Source: an uncultured Litorilinea sp.
GTDB lineage: Bacteria > Chloroflexota > Anaerolineae > Caldilineales > Caldilineaceae
Reading direction: 5' to 3'
Length of the DNA stretch: 5,204 nucleotides
Assembly (NCBI GenBank): GCA_946885925.1
Contig: CAMPHP010000306.1
Span: 1 to 5,204 of the forward strand
Positions within the stretch are counted from its first letter, which is position 1, and every line of letters starts with the position of its first letter. Made by a program: the position numbers and the translations under genes. The notes beneath the pieces were generated by a model, which was given only the letters and a program-made list of their open reading frames with translations, was not told the DNA's origin and searched no databases. Below, piece by piece: positions 1-5,204 of the stretch.

Positions 1-363
1 CTCCGTATACCGCTCGATCAGCCCCGTTTGGGCACCGCGGCGTGGCTTGCCCTCGCGCTCGGCGTAATGCACAAGAAATAAGTCAAATAGCCGCGCATAA
101 GTAGGTGGCCCCTGCCAGAATTCCTGCCGAATGCGCGCGGGATCTGGCTCTAGGAGCGCAACATGTTTGTAATCGAGCATGGCCTCAAGACATCGTTCAA
201 AGTTGGCCTTCTTTGCAAGGTCGTCATATTGACCATAGAAATAGGTCCACATATTCGAGCCAACGGAAGGTATGGCAATTCGCGGATGCGAGGCCAGAAA
301 TGCGCGCATTGTGGTCTTTCCACATCGATCTGGACCTCCGATATAAATCGGGCTGTTCTCCAT
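1..363 (-). CDS. P-loop protein, probable sulfotransferase (N-terminal part, runs off left edge)
   Basis: This open frame has 121 codons without a stop and continues past the left edge, so the C-terminus is missing. The protein opens with a short beta strand (SPIYI) and then a nucleotide-binding loop, GGPDRCGKTTMR (residues 9-20), followed by an alpha helix and SHPRIAIP. This layout (loop, helix, then 'SHP.I') is typical of bacterial PAPS-dependent sulfotransferases, where the loop binds the 5'-phosphosulfate group. A role in sulfating the glycan made by this operon is inference. The loop also satisfies Walker A (GxxxxGKT), so a small-molecule kinase cannot be excluded. I chose the ATG at 363 because GGAG lies six bases upstream. 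An in-frame ATG at 375 would add four residues (METT). It is the last visible gene of the run, about 62 bases after the second flippase, and is probably co-transcribed. Confidence 0.7.
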   Translation of the reverse strand, partial: MENSPIYIGGPDRCGKTTMRAFLASHPRIAIPSVGSNMWTYFYGQYDDLAKKANFERCLEAMLDYKHVALLEPDPARIRQEFWQGPPTYARLFDLFLVHYAEREGKPRRGAQTGLIERYTE

Positions 364-369
364 AGTTGT

Positions 370-373
370 CTCC
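370..373 (-). promoter_or_regulatory. Ribosome binding site (GGAG) for the sulfotransferase-like gene
   Basis: On the minus strand GGAG is followed by six bases and then ATG at 363, the best Shine-Dalgarno match in front of any start in the window. It overlaps the alternative in-frame start at 375 (ATGGAG). That alternative start has its own weaker candidate, GGGG (384-387), which lies partly inside a predicted hairpin. Confidence 0.5.
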
Positions 374-384
374 ATTGTTTGTTC

Positions 385-412
385 CCCGCGAACGAGACGC
401 CGTTCGAGCGGG
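385..412 (-). repeat. GC-rich imperfect hairpin between flippase 2 and the sulfotransferase-like gene
   Basis: CGAACG (389-394) pairs perfectly with CGTTCG (401-406) across a six-base loop. After a two-base bulge (407-408), positions 385-388 pair with 409-412, giving about ten base pairs. It starts 13 bases after the flippase 2 stop codon in the direction of transcription. No T-run follows, so it is not a standard intrinsic terminator. It takes in most of the GGGG stretch before the alternative start at 375, so it could affect translation or protect the upstream mRNA 3' end. Confidence 0.45.
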
Positions 413-425
413 CAGGCCCTTGATG

Positions 426-2018
426 TTATGGCAACTTCGCCGTGATGAAGCGAGTAAAGATGCCCCACTGCCGGGTGGATAATGATGTTGTCCACCTGTA
501 TAACTTGGCTGCTATCATCTGATCTTCGGGTGCCAATCCCATGGCCAGAAGTCCCGCCGCCATGACCACGAAGACGACGAGCGCTTCGCTAGCTAGCTGG
601 AGCAGCGACGGTGCATTCTGTAACAGGTTTGCAGTAATCAGGGCCGCACCACCGGCGATTAAGGCTGCCACTACTGGCTTGATAAAGCTTCTGTTATGCG
701 GCAGTATCCTGAAGAGATACCAAACCTGTCCGACACGCAGCAGATTCACGTACACTATCGAGACGGCAATGGCAATGGCAGCCCCGAGCATCTCAAATCG
801 CGGGATCAGTAGGAAGTTAAGACCCAGCAAAATAGCTATCTGTGAAACAGAGTTGAACAACTTCACCCTTGGATACCCACCCATGTCGATGATGGACCCG
901 CATATACCTGTGCTCGCGTTGAGAAGCTCTGCCCAAGCCAAGATAACCAGTGCTTGTGTGCCCTCCATGTAACTCCCACCAAAGATCGTTAATATGTTGT
1001 TGGGAAAGAGCACCAACAGGAGAAACATAGGGAGATTCAGGATCAGCGTCCACCGAGTCGCCGTCTGATAGATGTCCGCCATCTCATCCCGCGCCCCACG
1101 GCTGGAGACTTCGGCAAGAACTGGTTTTACCGAGCGCACGATTGATTGGTATGAAACGTGGCCGATGAAGTTCACCCTAACGAGCAACGAGTACACACCT
1201 ACGTTTGCCGCTGAACTTAGCGCACCCAGCACGAGGGTGTCGATATTGTTGCGGAATTTCGCAAGCATGCCAGAGAGCCAGAGCGGAAGCGCATAGGTTG
1301 TAATTTCGCGTGTTTCGAGGTGAGCAGCACGAAGGGGCTGGTTCCACTTGAAATCTCTGTTCAGCAGATAGATGAGCACAAAGCAAGTGAGTACATCAGA
1401 GACACCAAACACAAGCGCTGCTTTTGTTGCGCTTAAGCCGGTAAATGACAGCACCGCCAGCAAGACAAGCCGGATCAGGAGCTGCCCGATATCCTCGGCA
1501 AGCACCGAATATTCCATGCGCTTAAACCCATGTGCAATGCTGACAAGGACGTTGCTAAGCGCGAGAAACGGCACAAGGAGACTGAGTAACCTAAGAATGG
1601 GAGCAAGGCTCGGTTCGTGAAAGATGCGAAGTGACAGCCAATCTGCAAGAACAAATAGGCCAACACCTGCCAGGGTGCTTGCAAGCAATGTTCCACCAGT
1701 TCCAAGCAGGATTGCTCCCCACAGCCTTGCATGATCTTTCTTGCCTGCATAGATAGCAACATAGCGCAGCATGGCATCATCAAGCCCGAACACCCCGATA
1801 GCCATCGCCAGGGTGGCCGCGCTCATGGCGAGGTTGTATATGCCGTACTCCGCAGCACCCAATAAGCGTGCTAGGAGGAGCGCAACAATGAGCCTGCCAC
1901 CCATATTGAAAAACTTACCAAAAGCCAGCAGCCCACTACCCCGGGCGGCGGCGAGTACATTGCGGTCTTTGTTACGTTTTTCGCGCTTTTGTGCTTCGGA
2001 ACTAGTTTCGGGTTTCAT
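426..2018 (-). CDS. Wzx-type polysaccharide flippase (second of a tandem pair)
   Basis: A 530-residue integral membrane protein with about 14 hydrophobic segments by eye. This matches the RfbX/Wzx polysaccharide transporter family of the MOP superfamily, whose members are usually 400-530 residues. The first segments carry GSGLLAFGKFFNMGGR (about residues 27-42) and YGIYNLAMSAATLA, the usual N-terminal pattern of this family. The expected role is to move undecaprenyl-pyrophosphate-linked repeat units from the cytoplasmic to the periplasmic face of the inner membrane. It is a clear paralogue of the upstream flippase (2113-3720), collinear with it apart from one five-residue indel in the charged N-terminal tail. 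The start is fixed by an in-frame TAG nine bases upstream (TAG GCA CAT ATG). There is no strong Shine-Dalgarno site, only a weak TAGG. Its substrate cannot be told from sequence. It could also move a teichuronic or O-antigen type unit. Confidence 0.92.
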   Translation of the reverse strand: MKPETSSEAQKREKRNKDRNVLAAARGSGLLAFGKFFNMGGRLIVALLLARLLGAAEYGIYNLAMSAATLAMAIGVFGLDDAMLRYVAIYAGKKDHARLWGAILLGTGGTLLASTLAGVGLFVLADWLSLRIFHEPSLAPILRLLSLLVPFLALSNVLVSIAHGFKRMEYSVLAEDIGQLLIRLVLLAVLSFTGLSATKAALVFGVSDVLTCFVLIYLLNRDFKWNQPLRAAHLETREITTYALPLWLSGMLAKFRNNIDTLVLGALSSAANVGVYSLLVRVNFIGHVSYQSIVRSVKPVLAEVSSRGARDEMADIYQTATRWTLILNLPMFLLLVLFPNNILTIFGGSYMEGTQALVILAWAELLNASTGICGSIIDMGGYPRVKLFNSVSQIAILLGLNFLLIPRFEMLGAAIAIAVSIVYVNLLRVGQVWYLFRILPHNRSFIKPVVAALIAGGAALITANLLQNAPSLLQLASEALVVFVVMAAGLLAMGLAPEDQMIAAKLYRWTTSLSTRQWGIFTRFITAKLP

Positions 2019-2112
2019 ATGTGCCTAGGCGACTACTATGCTCTTGATTAAAATGCTGCTGGTTAATAGTCCGTTGGAAGACAGCAACAAATGCGTCGCT
2101 GTCTTATGATGG
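2019..2112 (-). other. 94-bp gap between the two flippase genes
   Basis: Non-coding spacer. It contains the 8-bp-stem hairpin described separately and a short stretch before the flippase 2 start that resembles the matching stretch before flippase 1 (in-frame TAG, then CAC/CAT, then ATGAAAC). I see no convincing -35/-10 pair, so flippase 2 is probably read from an upstream promoter. Confidence 0.5.
2078..2105 (-). repeat. Perfect 8-bp inverted repeat after flippase 1
   Basis: AAGACAGC (2078-2085) is the exact reverse complement of GCTGTCTT (2098-2105), with a 12-base loop. In transcription direction it begins seven bases after the flippase 1 stop. The sequence after it (CCAACGGACTATTAACC) has no T-run, so it is more likely an mRNA stability or processing hairpin, or chance, than an intrinsic terminator. 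Confidence 0.45.
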
Positions 2113-3720
2113 CTAGGGCAGTTTAGCCGTGAGATAGCGAGTGAAGAGCCCGCGCTGGCGGACATAGATTGAGTTGACCCGCTGCAATAACCGGTCTGCG
2201 ATTAAACGATCTTCAGGTTCCAAGCCGAGGAGAAGCAGTGTTCCACCCATCACCAGGGAGATGATGGCCGCTTGCCCAATCACCAGCACGAGCGGTACGC
2301 TCTGGTCGAACAGGCGGGCAGTTACCATTGCCGCAGCACATGCCGCTAGACCGGCCAACACGGGTTTTATAAAGGTTAAGTTGTAGGGCAGGATCCGGAA
2401 GAGTACCCAGACCTCAATGATGCGTACCAGATTCACATAAATTACTGAGAGTAGAACGGCAGTGGTTGTCCCAACCATTCCCAATGTAGGAACGAGCAAT
2501 AGATTAAGGCCGATCAAGATGCCAAGCTGTGAAATGGCATTAAAGAGCTTGAGCCCCGTGTACCCACCCATGTCAATGATAGAGCCACATATGCCTGTGC
2601 TGGCGTCAAAGAGTTCGGCACAAGCCAGAATGACCAACGCCTGGGCACCAGTCGTATAGCTTGCTCCAAAAAGGGCCAGAATGGAGTTGGGAAAAAGCAC
2701 CAAGAGAAGGAAGATGGGTAGATTTAGGAGTATCATCCAGCGAGTTGATGTCTGATAAATGCTCTCCATCTGTGCGTGGGCACCACGGCTGGAAAGATCG
2801 GCAAGGACTGGTCTCACTGAGCGCACAATAGACAAATAGGAGACGTGCCCAATCACATTCGCCCTGCTAATCAGCGAATAGACGCCAACATTTACAGCCG
2901 AACTCACGGTGCCAAGGATTATGGTATTGATATTGGTGCGAAATTTGGACAGCATGGCAGCGAGCCATAGTGGGAGCGAATAACTCATAATTTCGCGAAC
3001 TTCAAAGCGCGCAGAACGAGCGGGTCGTCCCCACTTCAAGTCTTTATTTAGCAGATAGACGAGCGCCACGCACGTGAGTACGTCTGAGATACCGAAGACG
3101 ATGACTGTCGTCATGGCATCCAATCTGATGAGCGATAGGATCGCCAGCAGAACGAGTCGAATTAAGAGTTGCCCAACATCCTCTGCGATCACGGAGTATT
3201 GCATTTTCTTCAGGCCATGTGCAATGCCGATCAGCACGCTGCTGAGTGCTAGGAATGGCACAACGAAACTGAGCAGCCGGAGGAGTGGAGCAAGGTCCGG
3301 CTGGTGAAAGACCCTCGTGGAAAAAGGGTCTGCGATTAAATAGAGCGTAACTCCGGTTAAGATACCCGTAGCGATGGTTCCGCCGAGTCCGAGTAGAATT
3401 GCTCCCCATAGCCCTTCTTGATCTTTTCTGCCCGCATAAATTGCGATGTAGCGGAGCATGGCGTCGTCAAGCCCGAATAGACCAATTGCCGTTGCCAAGG
3501 TGGCGGCACTCATAGCAAGGTTGTACATGCCATACTGCTCGGCCCCGAGCGCGCGAGCGAGGAGAAGAACAACAAGTAACCTGCCGCCGATATTAAAGAA
3601 CCTGCCAATTGCTAGAACACCACTGCCCCGTGCTGCGGTAAGGATGTTGCGGTTTTTGATATACGCTTCAGGATCATCTATTTTGCGATCTTGTATTTCT
3701 GAACTGTTGTCGAGTTTCAT
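2113..3720 (-). CDS. Wzx-type polysaccharide flippase (first of a tandem pair)
   Basis: A 535-residue polytopic membrane protein with about 14 hydrophobic segments by eye, of the RfbX/Wzx family (MOP superfamily). The N-terminal 25 residues are charged and cytoplasmic (MKLDNSSEIQDRK...). The first helix region holds GSGVLAIGRFFNIGGR and the second YGMYNLAMSAATLATAIGLFGLDDAM. The expected role is to flip lipid-linked oligosaccharide repeats across the inner membrane. Hand counts against flippase 2 give about 68 of 87 identical residues near the N-terminus and only about 26 of 69 in the last two helices, then high identity again in the final 15 residues. The start is fixed by an in-frame TAG nine bases upstream (TAG ACG CAC ATG); no clear Shine-Dalgarno site is visible. 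It follows the Wzz gene after a 132-bp gap that contains a long inverted repeat. Both copies look intact, with no frameshift. Confidence 0.92.
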   Translation of the reverse strand: MKLDNSSEIQDRKIDDPEAYIKNRNILTAARGSGVLAIGRFFNIGGRLLVVLLLARALGAEQYGMYNLAMSAATLATAIGLFGLDDAMLRYIAIYAGRKDQEGLWGAILLGLGGTIATGILTGVTLYLIADPFSTRVFHQPDLAPLLRLLSFVVPFLALSSVLIGIAHGLKKMQYSVIAEDVGQLLIRLVLLAILSLIRLDAMTTVIVFGISDVLTCVALVYLLNKDLKWGRPARSARFEVREIMSYSLPLWLAAMLSKFRTNINTIILGTVSSAVNVGVYSLISRANVIGHVSYLSIVRSVRPVLADLSSRGAHAQMESIYQTSTRWMILLNLPIFLLLVLFPNSILALFGASYTTGAQALVILACAELFDASTGICGSIIDMGGYTGLKLFNAISQLGILIGLNLLLVPTLGMVGTTTAVLLSVIYVNLVRIIEVWVLFRILPYNLTFIKPVLAGLAACAAAMVTARLFDQSVPLVLVIGQAAIISLVMGGTLLLLGLEPEDRLIADRLLQRVNSIYVRQRGLFTRYLTAKLP

Positions 3721-3728
3721 GTGCGTCT

Positions 3729-3743
3729 AAATGACCAAATGAC
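3729..3743. repeat. Short direct repeat AAATGAC x2 just before flippase 1
   Basis: AAATGAC occurs at 3729-3735 and 3737-3743 with an 8-bp period, ending nine bases from the flippase 1 start. It could be a small regulator-binding or slippage-derived repeat, but seven bases is short enough for chance. Confidence 0.25.
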
Positions 3744-3779
3744 TAAGTAAATTGTGACTGTGCTAAGAGTGAGATGCTT

Positions 3780-3839
3780 GTCACCATGTGCTTCATGGGT
3801 CTTGCTTTTTGAAACACGCTTTATGAAGCACATAGTGAC
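3780..3839. repeat. Long inverted repeat (17-bp arms, 16/17 match) between the Wzz gene and flippase 1
   Basis: GTCACCATGTGCTTCAT (3780-3796) matches the reverse complement of ATGAAGCACATAGTGAC (3823-3839) at 16 of 17 positions, with a 26-base spacer. In minus-strand RNA the single mismatch becomes a G-U wobble, so the transcript can form a continuous 17-pair stem. It begins 13 bases after the Wzz stop. No T-run follows it in transcription direction, so a simple intrinsic terminator is unlikely. Possible roles are an attenuator or mRNA-stabilising hairpin that sets the ratio of Wzz to flippase, a regulator-binding palindrome, or a remnant of a small REP/MITE-like element. Confidence 0.75.
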
Positions 3840-3842
3840 TTT

Positions 3843-3852
3843 GCAGCGCTGC
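3843..3852. repeat. Perfect 10-bp palindrome abutting the Wzz stop codon
   Basis: GCAGCGCTGC is its own reverse complement and directly follows the TAA of the Wzz gene, three bases before the outer arm of the large inverted repeat. It has no loop of its own, so it is a better candidate for a protein site than for an RNA hairpin. It could be chance in a GC-rich stretch. Confidence 0.3.
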
Positions 3853-5016
3853 TTACTCCGGTGCTCGTTCCTGGGTGGAAATCTCCCCATCAGGATGGTA
3901 GCCGTTGCTGCTCATGGAGTAGAGCTTGACGGCACTGTATAAAGTGGAGGATTGGAGTGCATCCTCAGCGCGTGCAATAAACTCTTCTGTACCCATGCCC
4001 TGGTCGCCAAGTGTCGCAACACCAGCCGTGATCTGGGGGGAACGATAGTTGAGATTGCTACCTGACAACTTGGATTCCAACTCAATGTGCATCTTGAGTT
4101 TGTTGACAAGGATCTGCGTAGTTACGCCATCCATATCGGGTATGATCAAGGCCAAGCTCACATCGTTGTAGCGGGCCAGGACATCCTCATCGCGCAAATG
4201 GAGCTTTAAGGTTGTGGCAATCTTGCGCATGATTTTTGCGCGATCCCAGGGTAAAGAGCCATCCGCCACGGTTAGGTTGCCGATTTTGAGCAAGGCCAGC
4301 GACAAAGGATACCGGTTCCTTTCGGCTCTCGATATCTCTTGGCGCAGACGAAGCATCAGGTAGGGACGGTTAAATGCAGCCGTCTCAGGGTCCATGATAT
4401 CGAGGGTCGCGCTCTTCTTGTCGGACTGGCGAAGGTACTCGATAAAGAAGGTCCATGTCACGCCCAAGATCAGACCCAAGATCCCGCCTAAAATCAGATT
4501 CGAGCGTACATTGGGGCTGATTGGGCTGGTGGGCAGTGATGCTTCATCGAGCAGTTCCAAGCCAAAGGCATCGTAAAGGCGATTGACATAGGCAATTGTC
4601 TCGGCACTCACCGCGGTTGCGAAATCCCGGACTAACTCAGGGTTGCCCCCTTGTACTGTGATCTCGAGAATATTTGTGCCAGGAATGACGCGGCTGAGAA
4701 CCTCAATTCCGGTTGGCTGCTGTCGCTGTAAGTTGAGCCGCTCGATTGCGCCTCTCTTAATCAACTCACTTTGTGCCACCTCGGCATAGGTGGTGTTAAT
4801 TTCGACACGACGGCTCAATACGTCAATCATTGTCGCCAATTCATTACGGTCCACAGTCGGTGACGCGAGAGGACGAACGACAAAGGTCGTAGTCGCCTCG
4901 TAGATGCGCGGCTGATTTGCCGTAAAGACAAAGGTGGCAATGATGGTAATGAAAAACATGAGGACGACAACCCACCACATCCTCATCAATATGTGTAAAT
5001 AAGTTTTTAGTTCCAT
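3853..5016 (-). CDS. Wzz-type chain-length/co-polymerase protein with degenerate C-terminal GGDEF domain
   Basis: A 387-residue inner-membrane protein. Residues 1-13 are cytoplasmic, with a first membrane helix at about 14-32 and a periplasmic domain at about 33-168. The proline motif P162-P165-P168 is followed by a glycine-rich second helix at about 173-193 (G177, G178, G181, G185). This is the classic Wzz/polysaccharide co-polymerase pattern, which controls polymer length. There is no Walker A and so no tyrosine-kinase domain. Instead, residues about 205-367 align with a GGDEF domain: DPETAAFNRPYL replaces DxLTGLxNRRxF, then RAERNRYPLSLALL, RDEDVLARY, ITAGVA and AEDAL follow. The signature aligns to NDVSL (284-288) and the D-x-D metal site to K244-I-G246, so cyclase activity is not expected. 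RxxD (R275-D278) is kept five residues upstream, the position of the c-di-GMP I-site. The start lies two bases after the sugar transferase stop, with no good Shine-Dalgarno site, suggesting translational coupling. Confidence 0.88.
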   Translation of the reverse strand: MELKTYLHILMRMWWVVVLMFFITIIATFVFTANQPRIYEATTTFVVRPLASPTVDRNELATMIDVLSRRVEINTTYAEVAQSELIKRGAIERLNLQRQQPTGIEVLSRVIPGTNILEITVQGGNPELVRDFATAVSAETIAYVNRLYDAFGLELLDEASLPTSPISPNVRSNLILGGILGLILGVTWTFFIEYLRQSDKKSATLDIMDPETAAFNRPYLMLRLRQEISRAERNRYPLSLALLKIGNLTVADGSLPWDRAKIMRKIATTLKLHLRDEDVLARYNDVSLALIIPDMDGVTTQILVNKLKMHIELESKLSGSNLNYRSPQITAGVATLGDQGMGTEEFIARAEDALQSSTLYSAVKLYSMSSNGYHPDGEISTQERAPE

Positions 5017-5018
5017 AG

Positions 5019-5204
5019 TTAGGCAACGTCTCTACGAGCTATTACTTGCTCCAATGTCCACCAAAGTATCTGCATGTCCAACTTAAAGCTTTGATTCCTG
5101 ATATACTTCAAGTCGTATTCGACGATGTTGTCGAAGGTGATATTGCTGCGTCCGTGAACTTGGGCTAGGCCGGTGATGCCAGGCAAGACCTGCAATCGCT
5201 GGCG
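5019..5204 (-). CDS. Initiating polyprenyl-phosphate sugar phosphotransferase (C-terminal 61 residues only)
   Basis: The gene enters from the right edge and ends at TAA 5019-5021; only its last 61 residues are visible. They read LQVLPGITGLAQVHGRSNITF, then D..VEYDLKYI, then LDMQILWWTLEQVIARRDVA. This is the hallmark C-terminus of the bacterial sugar transferase family (WcaJ/WbaP/PglC type, PF02397), with the PGITGLAQVxGR and VExDLxYI motifs complete. These membrane enzymes transfer a sugar-1-phosphate (often glucose, galactose or an amino sugar) from a nucleotide sugar to undecaprenyl phosphate, the first committed step of repeat-unit synthesis. The sugar specificity, and whether N-terminal membrane helices and a CoA-binding-like domain are present, cannot be seen here. 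The Wzz gene starts two bases later, so the two are almost certainly co-transcribed and probably translationally coupled. Confidence 0.95.
   Translation of the reverse strand, partial: RQRLQVLPGITGLAQVHGRSNITFDNIVEYDLKYIRNQSFKLDMQILWWTLEQVIARRDVA

Noticed and set aside
105..423. Plus-strand open frames opposite the sulfotransferase-like gene
   Set aside because: Two overlapping 86-codon frames with no recognisable domain, lying antisense to a minus-strand frame that carries a clear P-loop motif.
541..972. 143-codon plus-strand open frame inside flippase 2
   Set aside because: It is antisense to a well-supported membrane protein gene; its Ser/Ala/Arg/Thr-rich composition is what the complement of leucine-rich helices gives.
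2019..2112. Internal promoter for flippase 2
   Set aside because: The best -35/-10-like pair (TTGCTG and TATTAA) is only 13 bases apart, too close for a standard sigma-70 promoter.
3780..3839. Intrinsic (rho-independent) terminator after the Wzz gene
   Set aside because: The stem is strong, but the loop is 26 bases and no T-run follows in the transcribed direction; the plus-strand direction also lacks a proper T-run.
3780..3839. Insertion-sequence ends
   Set aside because: Only 60 bp in total, with no transposase fragment and no clear target-site duplication at the flanks; at most a tiny non-autonomous element.
3754..3942. 62-codon plus-strand open frame spanning the 132-bp gap
   Set aside because: It runs antisense into the Wzz gene, covers the inverted repeat, and has no ribosome site or recognisable domain.
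3853..4410. The GGDEF domain as an active diguanylate cyclase
   Set aside because: The signature is NDVSL rather than GG(D/E)EF and the metal-binding D-x-D is replaced by K-I-G, so catalysis is not credible.
3853..5016. Wzz protein as a fused tyrosine autokinase (Wzc/BY-kinase type)
   Set aside because: There is no Walker A, Walker A' or Walker B motif and no tyrosine-rich tail; the C-terminal domain follows the GGDEF pattern instead.

Overview
The window is a piece of an extracellular or cell-surface polysaccharide assembly locus. Every gene I can support lies on the minus strand, so the operon reads from right (5204) to left (1). In transcription order it holds: the last 61 codons of an initiating polyprenyl-phosphate sugar phosphotransferase (5019-5204); a Wzz-type chain-length/co-polymerase protein with a degenerate GGDEF domain at its C-terminus (3853-5016); two tandem paralogous Wzx-type polysaccharide flippases (2113-3720 and 426-2018); and the N-terminal 121 codons of a P-loop protein, most likely a sulfotransferase, which runs off the left edge (1-363). 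Coding density is high. The gaps, in transcription order, are 2, 132, 94 and about 62 bases.

Organism: a bacterium with moderate GC content. I infer this is possibly Chloroflexota or a similar lineage rich in environmental EPS clusters, from the general look of the proteins and the lack of strong Shine-Dalgarno sites. Nothing in the window is a taxonomic marker, so this is a weak inference.

How the genes would work together: the sugar transferase loads the first sugar phosphate onto undecaprenyl phosphate. Flippases move lipid-linked repeat units across the inner membrane. The Wzz protein sets polymer length. A sulfotransferase could decorate the glycan. No glycosyltransferase or Wzy polymerase is present here, so these must lie outside the window.

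The most interesting point is the Wzz-GGDEF fusion. Its GGDEF signature aligns to NDVSL and the metal-binding aspartates are lost, yet an RxxD motif (RDED) sits exactly five residues before the signature, where the c-di-GMP inhibitory site lies in diguanylate cyclases. That suggests a c-di-GMP receptor built directly into the chain-length regulator. Other notable features are the duplicated flippases, a 17-bp-arm inverted repeat between the Wzz gene and the first flippase, and a hairpin-forming sequence soon after the stop codon of each of the three complete genes.
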